Part shown: in pieces, positions 45,601 through 59,210 of the stretch
Layout: each line of letters opens with the position of its first letter
How positions within the stretch are numbered: position 1 is the first letter of the stretch
NCBI GenBank assembly: GCA_009823395.1
Contig: CM020503.1
Span: forward strand, 3,157,001 to 3,221,000
DNA length: 64,000 bases
Reading direction: 5' to 3'
From: Thamnaconus septentrionalis
Lineage: Eukaryota; Chordata; Actinopteri; Tetraodontiformes; Monacanthidae
Translations under genes and position numbers: made by a program
The notes under the pieces: model-generated
The model's input: the letters and a program-made list of their open reading frames with translations, nothing else
Databases searched by the model: none
Told to the model about the DNA's origin: nothing

Positions 45601-46047
45601 TCCAGGTTCTGTTATATTATATAGAACTAATATGTAATATGATGATATTATCCAGTTGCATTATTTCAAGGCCATAGGGTTTTCAAATGCCAATTAATAT
45701 CACTGGACCTTTATTGTAGTCATCTACCAACTGAAACATGGTGGGTCAAACATGTAAGGGATCAACTTCAGATGCATAGTGATGGTTGAGTAGCTACACA
45801 AACATATTTTAAGAACTGCATTACCTTTGAAAAAACAAACAAAATGGTGACACCTTATTTGTTGTGTGATATGCAAATATTTCTGCACTGAAAAGTTGAG
45901 AAACAGAATCCAAGTGTTCACCATTGGATTCGTCCTGTCTGTCTCTGTTTTAGGGTTGAGTTTCAGAACAAGTTCTACTCAGGCCAAGGCTTCAAGTTTG
46001 TCCCCTTTTCTTTTGAGAGCATCCTGGAGGGTCGATTCGACGAGTGA
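30642..46047 (+). CDS. atp6v0a1: V-type proton ATPase 116 kDa subunit a1, complete
   Basis: Membrane subunit a of the V0 sector; it forms the proton half-channels and targets the pump, a1 being the neuronal/synaptic isoform. Coding exons: 30642-30758, 31179-31257, 31343-31440, 31969-32097, 32204-32286, 32659-32785, 33056-33138, 33261-33354, 34749-34961, 35126-35276, 35444-35583, 35708-35871, 36740-36830, 36949-37067, 37542-37758, 38564-38671, 39437-39637, 40213-40230, 40807-40924, 41089-41260 and 45954-46047. Frame closes at 871 aa with the 18-nt exon and 865 without. A cytosolic N-domain (about 1-390) opens [10 protein letters not shown], and the multi-helix membrane domain begins near [18 protein letters not shown] (392). 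The proton-path arginine (R735 in yeast Vph1p) is R774 in [15 protein letters not shown]. The protein ends EGRFDE. All introns are GT-AG except the one after 33354 (GC-AG). The coding start exon appears to begin at 30620 after CATAG, so exon 1 is noncoding. Confidence 0.96.
33355..34748 (+). other. atp6v0a1: atp6v0a1 GC-AG intron
   Basis: Exon 33261-33354 ends CTTCAAATG and is followed by GCATGT. The next exon starts after TGACTGCAG at 34749. Only this junction yields the conserved [17 protein letters not shown] in frame. The downstream GT (33359) would break the frame. The rest of the 1.4 kb intron holds nothing recognisable. Confidence 0.75.
40213..40230 (+). CDS. atp6v0a1: 18-nt microexon of atp6v0a1 (HSEDEP)
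   Basis: Flanked by TTTCAAG and GTGAGA splice signals and phase 0 on both sides, so it can be included or skipped without changing frame. It encodes HSEDEP in the acidic cytosolic loop, between ...QHSEEGDE and [10 protein letters not shown]. Human a1 has an optional six-residue segment (PSEDEV) at the same place, which supports it as an alternatively spliced cassette. It is too short for ordinary gene finders. Confidence 0.8.
44219..44241. repeat. (CA)n microsatellite
   Basis: Eleven CA units, just after an imperfect TATA/TGTA-rich palindromic stretch at 44170-44210. Confidence 0.9.
45382..45450. repeat. Periodic (TA)n with a TG every 12 bases
   Basis: The 12-base unit TATATATATATG is repeated about four times and then runs into plain (TA)n. 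Confidence 0.9.
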
Positions 46048-47230
46048 CTGGGCTCCACCTCTTCAGGATGAGCCAGCCCTCCCTTCTTCAGTGTTTGTGT
46101 GTATGTGTGCATGAGATCAAGTGCAGTCCTTCTACACTCTCTAGTGTTGAAATGTGGAACTATTATCTGGTGTGAGTTGTGACGTAGTCCTTGTGAAAGG
46201 GTTATTTTTTTCCAGTTCTGGTGTATGAGACAGTTTCATCTCTTCACCATGACTACTTAACACTAAAATGTCTTCAATCAGCCTTCCAAACTAGGAATGA
46301 AGTGAATTAAATCAGGTGTTTAAAGCCTGAAGTCAGAAATATGGCTGAACACTCTGAATGGCAATTGATCATTTCTGATTTGACGTCAGTCTTACACCAA
46401 AAATGTCATAGTGCTGAAACTGCTGCACACAATGTATTTCTGTGTTCCAAATTCATGTTACCAATCCTCTTTGAGTGGCTGGCCAATGAAAAATCAGCAG
46501 AATGATGAGCATACACACGGCCACTGATGACTCAGAACTAAAAATATAAGTAGTTCACAGTATTCCGGGGTTGATGAAGTCCCTTGGCAAGACTGTCCAA
46601 TCAACACTAGAGGTCTGCAGAGGATGGTGCTTCCTCCAAAGCAGAAGTTCAGTCATTCCTCCTAGAGATATCCACAACAAAGGGACTTGCCTGTTTAGTT
46701 TGGCAGAGGTCATTTAACATTTTATCTACCCTTGTGTTTATCTGAAATTGGGGGCCAACCAAGGTGCGCCCCTTGTGGCTGCATTTTGCATTGGAACCCC
46801 TAACTCGCAAGGTTGACACTCTACCACGTGGCCACTATCCCAATTGTTTTCCCTAAAGTACATTGTTGTCGATGTTTGCACTGAAAAGACAAATCATGTT
46901 TAAATCACCTTACCTTATTTGTTTACACACCTGCATTTTTGCATTATATTTGGGGTGATTTTGGTGAGGCAGAATACTCTATTGACATTCTTCAACTTGT
47001 GTGGGTACATTGTGAACATGTTCAGCTGATGGGTCTGTTAATTTATTTTCGTCTTACCCTGAGATAATAATATGATGATTCCTGTGCTGTGATGTGCAAT
47101 ACCACAGTGACTATTTGTGGATTCTTGTTGTAAACCTGTCAAAGACTTGAAATCTATGTGTTGATGAATCTCCAGCCAGAAGGAAGGTAATAAAAGGTAA
47201 TAAAAGGTAATAAAAAAATATCAATCAAAA
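46048..47230 (+). other. atp6v0a1: atp6v0a1 3' UTR (proposed)
   Basis: From the stop codon to the first strong polyadenylation region. It includes a degenerate minus-strand tRNA-like fragment at about 46785-46845 (GTGGTAGAGTGTCAACCTTG read on the minus strand). It ends at three tandem AATAAA motifs followed by a T-rich tract. The end point is inferred from motifs only. Confidence 0.5.
47189..47214 (+). terminator. atp6v0a1: Triple tandem AATAAA poly(A) signal
   Basis: Three AATAAA hexamers start at 47189, 47199 and 47209, each within a 10-nt AGGTAATAAA-type unit. A downstream T-rich element (GTCTTTTTTTTTCTTTTTTT) begins at about 47241. Confidence 0.6.
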
Positions 47231-47304
47231 CTACCAACTTTGTCTTTTTTTTTTCTTTTTTTTAGAAAATGAATGATGAATAACAGAGGTTAGGATTGTT
47301 CAAT

Positions 47305-47575
47305 AAACAGAGAGTGGGCCGTTGGTGGTGCTGTTCTTCCTTGGGCAAGACACTTCACCCACATTGGCTCATGTAAATGGGAGTGAATGCCTGGGGGCGG
47401 TGAGAGGGGCAGATTGGCAGCCTCACTTCCGTCAGTCTGTTCGGCTGAACTGGTGGCAAATGTAGTTTGCCACCAGTATGAGGTCAGTGTGATTGAGGAA
47501 TGGTTTCAGTGGGAAGTGCTTTGAAGGCCTTGCAAAACACGATATGAGTTTAAGCCAATATTATTGTTTATCTAC
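47305..47575 (+). repeat. Dispersed teleost repeat remnant
   Basis: Contains TTGGGCAAGACACTTCACCC, then GGCAGCCTCACTTCCGTCAG, and ends with AAGTGCTTTGAAGGCCTTG and an ATGAGTTTAAGCC tail. This order is typical of a short interspersed repeat common in fish genomes. The family was not named because no library could be searched. Confidence 0.6.
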
Positions 47576-47727
47576 ACAAAGCAGATCAACTTTCACACCA
47601 CGTTGCCTACTGGAGGAATTAATAGTCATTGATTTTGTATTTTAGCAGTTACTTTTGATAAATGTAAGGTAATATGGGGCACAGGGTGTCAAGACTGCAC
47701 TCATTCAGTTGACACAAATTGGGCAAC

Positions 47728-47870
47728 AGATATGCAGCCCTGCGATGAACTGGCGACTTGTCCAGGGTGTCACCCTGCCTTCGCCCTATGACAGCTGGGA
47801 GAGGCTCCAGCAGACCCCCGGGACCCTGAGCTCAGGAAGAAGCGGGTATGGAAGATGAATGAATGATTGA
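47728..47870 (+). repeat. SINE 3' tail
   Basis: Runs CCTGCGATGAACTGGCGACT, then CAGGGTGTCACCCTGCCTTC, then GACAGCTGGGAGAGGCTCC, and ends in ATGAATGAATGA. It is closely similar to the tail of the copy at 62025-62350; the head is missing. Confidence 0.8.
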
Positions 47871-48299
47871 TATCATGCAAGCGAAAGGCTCGAAAAAGGG
47901 AAGTGGAATTTTTTTTTTGCACTCCTCCAGTTTCAGTACTATTCATTGAGATGAGAGACACACTGTATTTGGGTTTCAGGGTATGCAGGGTGTGAACCTA
48001 GAAAGGACAGTGGTTAAAAGCGTTGCTTAAATGTTTTTGTTTAAAAGTGTATTTTCAAGTTAGACCTCCTCCTTGGCAATAAACAGAACAAGCCTGCTGG
48101 TAAGTGTGAGTACGGAGAACCGGAGACTATTCAACACAACATGTGAATTTAGCGATAGAACAACTATCGTATGTTTTAAATCTACGCACACTATCGAGCT
48201 TGGACATACGTTTTTTTTTTTTTAGATTAGTATTGGTATTTTTCATGAACCTTTAACCTCTAACAAAATGACGAGCTCAAAGTGACTTCACCTCGGTGA

Positions 48300-48698
48300 A
48301 CAGCAGGGGGCATCAACTAGCGACTGGTGCGTCCAGTGCCAAATCCGAGGAAGAAGAACAAGCGCTGCGAAAGTTGGGGGGTCCGAGTTCGGAGAGTTTT
48401 CGTTTACTTTCACTTCGGTTTTTTTTTTTGGTTTTTTTTTAACTAGAGCAAAACTTGCGCTCACTAAAACGTTTTTCTAGTTTGAGAACGCGAAAGAATA
48501 ACGACAAAGAGTGTCGAGAATTCAGATTACGTCGAGACACAACGACTAAAGCAAAGAGACGGCAGCACTTTTCACATGTAACAAAGTGCGACTGAGGATT
48601 GACACGGAATCACTTCGCTTGGTTTTGACTTCTTTGTCTCCCCCGAGTCGTTTCGAAAACAACCTGGTGAAGGGATTCTATCGTCTGCTCTAAAAATG
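48300..48698 (+). promoter_or_regulatory. rfng: Possible rfng noncoding first exon and promoter
   Basis: A locally CpG-richer stretch ends at AAAATG|GTAGGT (donor at 48699), and a matching acceptor CTCTGCAG|GACTCC lies at 50039/50040 just upstream of the rfng start codon. If joined, the two parts make the 5' UTR. The ATG just before the donor would start a four-codon upstream frame across the junction. Confidence 0.4.
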
Positions 48699-49296
48699 GT
48701 AGGTACCCACTCGAACATCTGCGCACTAGTATCAATGCTAACTCAGTGAAGGAATTTTTCTCAATATTGATACGTTCATTTTTGTATTCTTCTTTCAAAA
48801 CAAGACACAACTTGAAACCGCGTCGCAGTGGTTTCTTTAACTCGCAAGATTAACTCCTCACACGACACAACACATAGTTTTAGTTTTGTTTTTCTTTTCC
48901 AGTACATGTAGCAAACCTTTGTGCACTGTTCCGTGCCGACCAGGGCCAGTTGAGGGGCCTTTGTTGGAATGTCTCGCCAAAGTGGTGATTCAACCGATCA
49001 TCCAAGTTGACATTAGTGAATCCAGGCAGTGACCAAAGCTGTTCTACTTGCTTCTTCTCGGTTAGACACATCGACATCAACAATGTTGCCCCGCTCCTAC
49101 TGAGAATGTTCACCTCCGTCTCTAGCTGATGATGAGTAACAAGAATTATCGTTAAAGTGGAGAAATTATAAGCTATAAATAATTAATAATCAGACAGGCA
49201 ACTCCCCAAAACACGCAGCCTGTCTAGTACATGCGAATCATTGCCTCCAGGTGAGTGCAACTTTGATGGACAGCTAGAGTTTAAGATTTAGTGCCT

Positions 49297-49299
<3 letters not shown>

Positions 49300-49371
<72 letters not shown>
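49300..49371. repeat. Long perfect (GT)n microsatellite
   Basis: About 36 uninterrupted GT units in the proposed rfng 5' intron. Confidence 0.97.
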
Positions 49372-49376
<5 letters not shown>

Positions 49377-49461
49377 GTTATGAGCACAAACACAAGACAG
49401 ACATCGAAATTTGGCCGCTGGATGCAACTACTAAATATACTAAATCAAGTGGTTTTGGGTG

Positions 49462-49964
49462 CTAGGGATGCAAACTATCGATTAATTCATTGATTCATTA
49501 ATTAATTCATTAATCTGTAGTTGATTGACCTTATCGATCGATTAACGCTTAATTGATAAGCAGCGATTTTTCCTGAAAACCAGAATTTCACAATGAAAAA
49601 TGTGTAAGGAAGACATTACTTAACCCTTAAATAATGTTGTGGGTCCAATGTGACCCCTTTTTACATTAAGTAGCAGTTAAAAAAAAACCTAAACATTTAT
49701 CCTCTGACTTTCAGTTGACTTCTAATGGGTCACATTTCAACAAAAAGTTGAAATGTGACCCAACAGTTGTTTAAAAGTAACTTGTTCTATATTATGACCA
49801 TCACGGTATCTAAAGGTTGATTGCTCTTTCCTGCCACTACACTGTAATAAAAATATCAACTACCTGTGTAAAAAATGTTCAATTAATTGCGACTAATTTA
49901 ATTTAATCAATTAAATTCTTAACCAACAATTAATTGATAATCGATTGATTGTTAGCATCCCTAG
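49462..49964. mobile_element. hAT-like MITE with internal perfect hairpin
   Basis: The left end CTAGGGATGCAAACTATCGA and the right end, read in reverse complement, CTAGGGATGCTAACAATCAA form terminal inverted repeats with alternating ATCGAT/AATTAA motifs. The AGGGATGC terminus is typical of hAT-family ends. The 503-bp interior has no transposase frame. Within it, 49727-49741 and 49747-49761 pair perfectly over 15 bp around an AAAAA loop. The flanks share TGGGT, but no exact 8-bp target duplication is present. Confidence 0.7.
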
Positions 49965-50130
49965 TGGGTAATGTATTTATGTCTTTTTAAAGAATGATCT
50001 TTCCAAACTTTACACTCTCTCTCCTCTGTGTCTCTGCAGGACTCCCTGTGACTGAGAGGATGGGACGGGATGGTTTTGTAAGTGACTGCAGCCCTGGAGG
50101 CTGAAGTCAGCGATCCATCAGCCAGTCAGG

Positions 50131-53100
50131 ATGCACATAGCTTCAATCGGCATCAGCAAGCTCTGCTTCCTCTTTGCCCTGGCACTCTGCGGCCTCCTGT
50201 ATCTGCTCATCCCTGCCCTCAAACCCCCGGCGCAGCAGCTGGACTGGCCTCGGCCCCGAGCCCAAGTCAGGCCGCAGCGACCCCACCTTTCCAATGGCGT
50301 CTCCGCAGCATCAGACGATTCGCAAAAGGCAGAATCTACCACGAGGCTCGTCATTAGTTTGGCTGGGCAGAAGGCGTTGGACGAGACTGAAAGTACGAAG
50401 GATGAGAACCGCGTTCCCAAGAGATCTGGCGACCTCAAAGGGACTGCTGGTGGACCTCTGAGACACAGAGGTCAGGACTTGTTGATATTGGAGGACATTT
50501 TCATTGCAGTCAAGACAACAAGAAAGTACCACACGTCAAGGCTGGAGCTTCTGATTAAGACCTGGATTTCTCAAGCAAAAGAACACGTAAGGAGCTTCAG
50601 CATCCTTTTACTGACACATTCACTGTCCCTCCGATGTACCTGTCCAAACCCTCTCAGTCTGGCCTCATAACATCTAACATACTCTGTCCCTCTGATGTCC
50701 TCCATCCTGGTCATTCTCAAAGAGAAGCTGAATGTTTTAATCTCTCCTACCTCCTCCTGCCTTTTTCTCAGTGCCACTGTCTGTAAACCACAACAGCACC
50801 ACTGTGTTCATTCTTGCTGATACTCTCTCATCACACATAACCCCTGACCAGTTTTGACCACAGAACTCAAACGAACAAGACTTAAATCAAAAGATGGTCA
50901 TTTAAACAGGCTACAGACTTAAAAAAAAAAAAAAAGTAGCTTTTACCAAAAAGCAATTATTAGCATGTTGTATTCCGTACCAGCGTTTTAGAATGTTTGT
51001 GCTGGCACTTACAGTTTTTTCATTGTCACTTTCAGACATTCATTTTTACTGATAGTGATGACAAGCAGTTGCAGATGAAGACAGGTAACTATTTCAATGC
51101 GTAACTTTTTAAATTCCTCATATTTTATGTGTTTGTTTGTTTTTGCTATTGTACACATTGTAATTTCCTGTTATAACATTTCTCAAAATGGTGCATTGTC
51201 ATTATATGTAGGCACGTCTTTTATTCTATTCATTCATTCACTTATTTATTTTAGAAAAATATAAATTAGATATACTGGTTACGTTATTCTGCACACTTTA
51301 AACCTCTGCTATCCGTTATGCAGGAACCAACCTCATCAACACCAACTGCTCGGCAGCACACACCCGTCAAGCTTTGTGCTGCAAGATGTCTGTAGAGTAC
51401 GACAAATTCATTGAGTCTCAGAAAAAGTAAGTATCTTCCACATCTCCTGCTAAAAACCCAAAAAGTCAAAATGTGATAAAAAAGCAGAAGAGAGACTTCC
51501 TAAATGAAAAAAAAAAAAAAAGGAACAGCCACAGACACAGATACATTTATTTCCATGGTACACGCTAGTATTTTTTCATTTTAGTAAGTTTTGAAGGGTT
51601 GTTGAGATGCATTTTGGATGAATTTGTTGAAATAATGAGTTGGTCTGACACTAAGATTGAGGCGGAGGCTCTGAGGTCTACTGCAGTAGAAACTCAATAC
51701 CATGGCCCAGTACCAGTCAGCCAACAGTATTAGTCATCAGGAGATTTTTAGTACAGTAGAAGTGAAAACATGTTGCCTATCTACTTCCATGCTAATATTC
51801 AGAGTATTGTACAAAGGGTGTGATCTTTTTTTTTGTGTGCGTGTTTGTCTTTTTCCAGGTGGTTTTGCCACATGGACGACGATAACTACGTGATCCTTCC
51901 GAGCCTGCTGCAGCTGCTCTCCTCCTACCACCACAGCCAAGATGTCTACCTGGGCCGGGCCAGCCTGGATCATCCTATTGAAGCTGCCGAGAGGGTCAGA
52001 AATGACGGCTCGGTCAGTCTACTCACATGTTTCTCGATACACTGAGGAAGCGCTTTCAGAATAAACTCTGCCAACAGCTGAACAATGTCATGTGTGCAGT
52101 GTAATGATGAGATGTGTTTGTCTCTTTTTCAAGGTATCCGTTAAATTCTGGTTTGCCACAGGGGGAGCGGGTTTCTGTATCAGCCGAGGTCTAGCACTAA
52201 AAATGAGTCCATGGGCGAGGTAGGTCACACATTCCCCAGACACGTGAATATTTTCAGGCTGTGAACGTACAAAATCTCATAAAGCCAGGAAGCTTCAGCT
52301 GGTGTATTTTTTGTGCTAAGAAAAAAAACAAAACATGTTTTAATGTTTATATCCAGTGTGATTCAGAAGGTTCTAATACCACTTTGCCACCTTAAGGTTG
52401 TGTTGATTCAAGTTGTCATCAATCACTAGATATGTTTGATTTGTGACAAAAGTGGCTACTTGAATAATTGTGTACTCTCTCATTACAAGTGCTTAGTCAG
52501 GTGCCATAGATACCTGTTGAGTACCGGCTGGCAACTAACTGGGTGAAAGCAGGGAAAAGTGAAAAACGCATTCCAAGTTTGTCGGCCAGGCTCATCCACC
52601 AATGTTGTGTTTACTTGCTGTAGCCTTTTTAAATGTATTGAAAGTAAGCAAAACTAATGTTGATATACAACAGGTGCGCAAGCAAGCACTTTGCTGAAGT
52701 GCAGAGACAAACGGTTGAAAAAAAAATCTGACAGCCTTTGTATAAACTAAACCATTGCTATCGTGCTCTATACTTTTAGCCTGGGAAATTTTATCAGCAC
52801 TGCAGAGAAAATCCGACTGCCGGACGACTGCACTATTGGCTACATCATCGAAGCGCTGCTGGAGGTCACCCTGACACACTCCAACCTCTTTCACTCTCAC
52901 CTGGAGAACCTACAGAGACTTCCCACTGACACAGTGCTGGAGCAGGTCAGTGGCTGTGAGAGTGTTGCATGCAGTGTTGTGACAGGATGCAGTACTAATC
53001 AACATATGTAACAATGTGGTTTGATTTTTTTATGCCCAGTTAATAACACTTAATAACAGCTGTATCTGCTTGAAAGAATGGAGTTCATCTGTACAAAACA

Positions 53101-53331
53101 GAAGTTCATAATCCTAATTGTTATTTCGCTATTAACTGCGATGCCCAGCCCCACTCCAGTGAACACTTTTCTGTTTTTCAACAGGTGACCCTTAGTTATG
53201 GAGGTTTTGACAACAGGAAAAATGTGGTCAGCATCGTTGGGGGCTTCTCATTGGTGGAGGACCCCACAAGGTAAATATATTTAGGGGAAATCCCCTCATC
53301 TCCTGCTGCTTCAACCACCTTCACATATCAT

Positions 53332-53385
<54 letters not shown>

Positions 53386-53570
53386 TATGGGTATTCTGGC
53401 AATTTAAATGAATGATTTACTGCAGTCGCGTGGTTTGGTTGCCTCTGATTTTGCTGTGGCTTATATACCAAAGGTTCACCACCCTTAACTTCTGCTTTAC
53501 GCCACCTTGCAGGTTCCAGACGATCCACTGTCTTCTTTATGCGGACACTGACTGGTGTCCCAAGAAATAA
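50131..53570 (+). CDS. rfng: Radical fringe, O-fucosylpeptide 3-beta-GlcNAc transferase, complete
   Basis: Golgi enzyme that adds GlcNAc in beta-1,3 linkage to O-fucose on Notch EGF repeats and so tunes ligand choice. Coding exons: 50131-50586, 51036-51084, 51324-51426, 51859-52012, 52134-52219, 52780-52945, 53185-53270 and 53513-53570, all GT-AG and in frame, 385 aa. Residues 8-30 form the type II signal anchor ([18 protein letters not shown]). A variable stem runs to about 120. The catalytic domain begins at [14 protein letters not shown], with the metal-binding DDD at 209-211 in [10 protein letters not shown] and the PDDCT segment at 297-301 that holds the proposed catalytic Asp. The C-terminus [16 protein letters not shown], the [12 protein letters not shown] stretch and the adjacent dcxr-rac3 pair identify radical rather than lunatic or manic fringe. 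Upstream ATGs at 50059 and 50072 start only short frames. Confidence 0.95.
53334..53383. repeat. (CA)n microsatellite in rfng intron 7
   Basis: About 25 CA units between the last two rfng exons. Confidence 0.95.
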
Positions 53571-54840
53571 CCTCTCCACAACGACTGAAGGCCTAAAAAC
53601 ATGCCTGCTGAGCCAGCGGTCCATTTTTGAACTGCTTCCATTCTTCTTCTTCTGGAAAATACTTCACGCTCGTTGCTCGGATGATGCCTTCATTCAAAGA
53701 ACACTGACTGCATGGCTCTTCGGTGCTCCGTGACGGTGAATGCTGGATGGAAAGTCAAATGAATGTAAATCATCGGTTTTGCTACAGGAAGACACGATGA
53801 CAGAGTTTGCAGCTTAGAGCTATCTTGTTTTGCTTGAAAACAATATTAACAGCAGCTATAACCAGCCTACGGGTTGATTTATTGATTGATTTATTATTAT
53901 TATTATTTAATCGAAAGCAGCTTTTCTCTTTTATGAATTGAAAAAAATGCACCTAAACTTTATATTCTCTGCTTCCTATGCTCGCTACGCACTCACTGCT
54001 CATCATTGCCACAATACTGATTTCAGTGTGTGTATATACTGTATAGACATAAATTATTTGTTGAAGTCTCATTTGGAGTACACAGGTCCAGTCATGAACA
54101 TAAACATCTCATGCTTTTGGTTTTGCCCAGTGTAATTTATCTTCGACCAAAGTTGCAATGTTACTCCAGTGGTTTTCACTTTAAAAACATAAGTGAGATT
54201 TAAATAAAAAAAAAAAAAAAAAAAAAAAGAAGGTCACAGCATTGACAGTTAGGTTTTCCTGGTTGGCTCATTTAAACGCTGTGTTCCCGCTGCGTGAGGC
54301 TGCGTTCACCGAAAATCCAGCACCGTGACAAAACAGGGCGATGCTGCCTTTCTTGTCGCAGTCTAGGGTTTAGTGTTAACGCAGCCTCATCGTATATGCT
54401 TGGATATTAGGTTTTACTCTGTCACTTACAAACCCCTGATTAAATGTTACTTCAGTGACTGATAAACCGTTACTGCAGCGTCAACTTGGTTTCTTTTGAT
54501 GGAGCAACAAATTGTATTTAAGATGTATTTTAGATTATGAGGTTATTTTGTATTGATCTTTATGTCTTTGAGTGTTCTGCTTTGAATTTATAATTACTGA
54601 GCAGAAATCAACTTTGTGTCCTGAAGATGGATTTATACTACGTTACTACTACTATGTTCAGGACTTTTTCTTCTTGAATGCAGTGTTTGTACATTTTCCG
54701 TTTATAAATGTGTCATTGAAAACCTGGAAGTGTTGTTGTTTATTGAAATGCAGTTTGATGCCCCAGAAAGAATATTTACTTCAAAAAAAAAAAAACCAAC
54801 AAGTTTCCAAAGTTTTAAAAGTTGATCTAAATAAATAAAA
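53571..54840 (+). other. rfng: rfng 3' UTR (proposed)
   Basis: AT-rich sequence after the stop codon. An AATAAA at 54203 is followed directly by a genomic run of about 22 A. A second cluster of overlapping AATAAA lies at 54830-54839. Either could end the transcript. No coding frame recognised. Confidence 0.45.
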
Positions 54841-55826
54841 TATAAATATTCATAGGGGAGGCATGAGCTTAACTCTGTTTACCACCCAGTGGCTAACGTT
54901 AGCAAAATGCCGTTAGGAAGTAGACAGTGCTGCCATACCAGGTAGGAAGCTCAGACTTTACATCACATGGCGTTTTCCGAATAAATTCAAATAATGGTTA
55001 GTCAAAGACGCTGAGCCATGTTGACCTCACAGCACATGAAGCCGGAAAGCCATGAGACATCAGTAGTAGTAGCAGCAGTAAGGCATTAGCAGCCATAGAA
55101 AGAAAAAAAATGGTGGAATGGAATGTTTAAGATTTTTTTTTTTTTTTTTGTATTTGTTTGAGGAACATGCCACGATTTAACTATCTATAACTACCAAAAA
55201 TATGCGCAAAACCATGTGTGTGTGTCCACTCTGGCACTTTCATATGAGATCATAGATCTATCATCATCAAATTTAATAACTACATCACATCTGAAGAGCT
55301 CTCCTTTTAATCGTCGAGCAGAAATGAAAAATTGAATTCCAATGTTGTTCTATGAAACTAACAGTGTTCCACCACTAGTCCACTTGAGAGAACCAGGACA
55401 CCCTTGTTGAGATTTCCACGCCATGTAAACCCTGTTAACTATCTGCTTCCATACCCGGACAGCTGACTGTGCTCATTTTAAGCCTTTTCACGGTGACTGT
55501 GCAGGATCGACCCGGAAGTCCAACATGTTTTGGTCCTTCTATGAGGTCCGACGTTCAATTTTAAACGGTGCTCAACACCGTCCGTGCCGCTGCAGCCTGC
55601 AGACCGCCAGCCCAGCCCTGCCTGGTGAGTTCCTCGGCGTGGGCCCGCCGAGCACACGCACATGACCGCACAGAGGAGGTGGAAGCGTGTCAGGGCGATG
55701 GGTGGGAGTTGGAAGCGGCCGACTTCCTGATCGACACACGGGACCAACGCGTCGCGCGTGCAGCTTCTTATCCTTGTAACACTTTTTGTTGTCAATCCCC
55801 GCAGCCGTTCTTCGACCTGGGCGAAC
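54841..55826 (+). other. rfng-dcxr spacer with dcxr promoter
   Basis: The distal half is AT-rich. From about 55560 to 55826 it becomes CpG-rich and probably contains the dcxr promoter and 5' UTR. The overlapping open frames here (both strands) look like translation of a GC-rich promoter rather than genes. Confidence 0.45.
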
Positions 55827-58767
<2,941 letters not shown>

Positions 58768-59204
58768 CCGAGCAACAGGTCTGCAGAGAGGAACAACACT
58801 CGTTTCTTATCAGCATGCAACTCTGACTGTCTGATGGACGTCAACATCATCGGCTCGTTACACTGACTGGGAGCTACTGCTGGTGTAACCTGATGAGGGT
58901 TGAAGAGCAAAACTCGTACACCACTCACAAAAATTCCACAATCCATGGCTTTGGAATGAAATTTCATGTTGAATATCTACTGTAGCAGTGGAAGCGGCTA
59001 AGATTGAACATTTTAAAGGAATAATGACGCAGTTAGGACGGCTGGGTAGTTTTGTTCAGTAGTACTTACACTGAAGGCTGAGAAGATAAAGCACAATGAG
59101 GTAAAAATGCAGGTAATCAATGACACTTACATTTAGGGAACAGTTATGTGATACATATCGTGTATGTGCAGGTTCCTGTGAATCCTGGCAGGTTTTTCTT
59201 TCAA

Positions 59205-59210
59205 AATAAA
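59205..59210 (+). terminator. dcxr: Candidate dcxr poly(A) signal
   Basis: AATAAA about 440 nt after the stop codon is the first good hexamer on the plus strand; an A-rich run follows. Confidence 0.45.

Larger units (their letters stand above)
41261..45953 (+). other. atp6v0a1 last intron (4.7 kb)
   Basis: Separates RLHW from VEFQNKFY, a boundary also used in mammals. It contains (CA)n at 41272-41296, a short (CA)n near 42530-42541, (CA)n at 44219-44241 and a (TA)n array with periodic TG at 45382-45450. No additional exon is needed or recognised. Confidence 0.7.
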
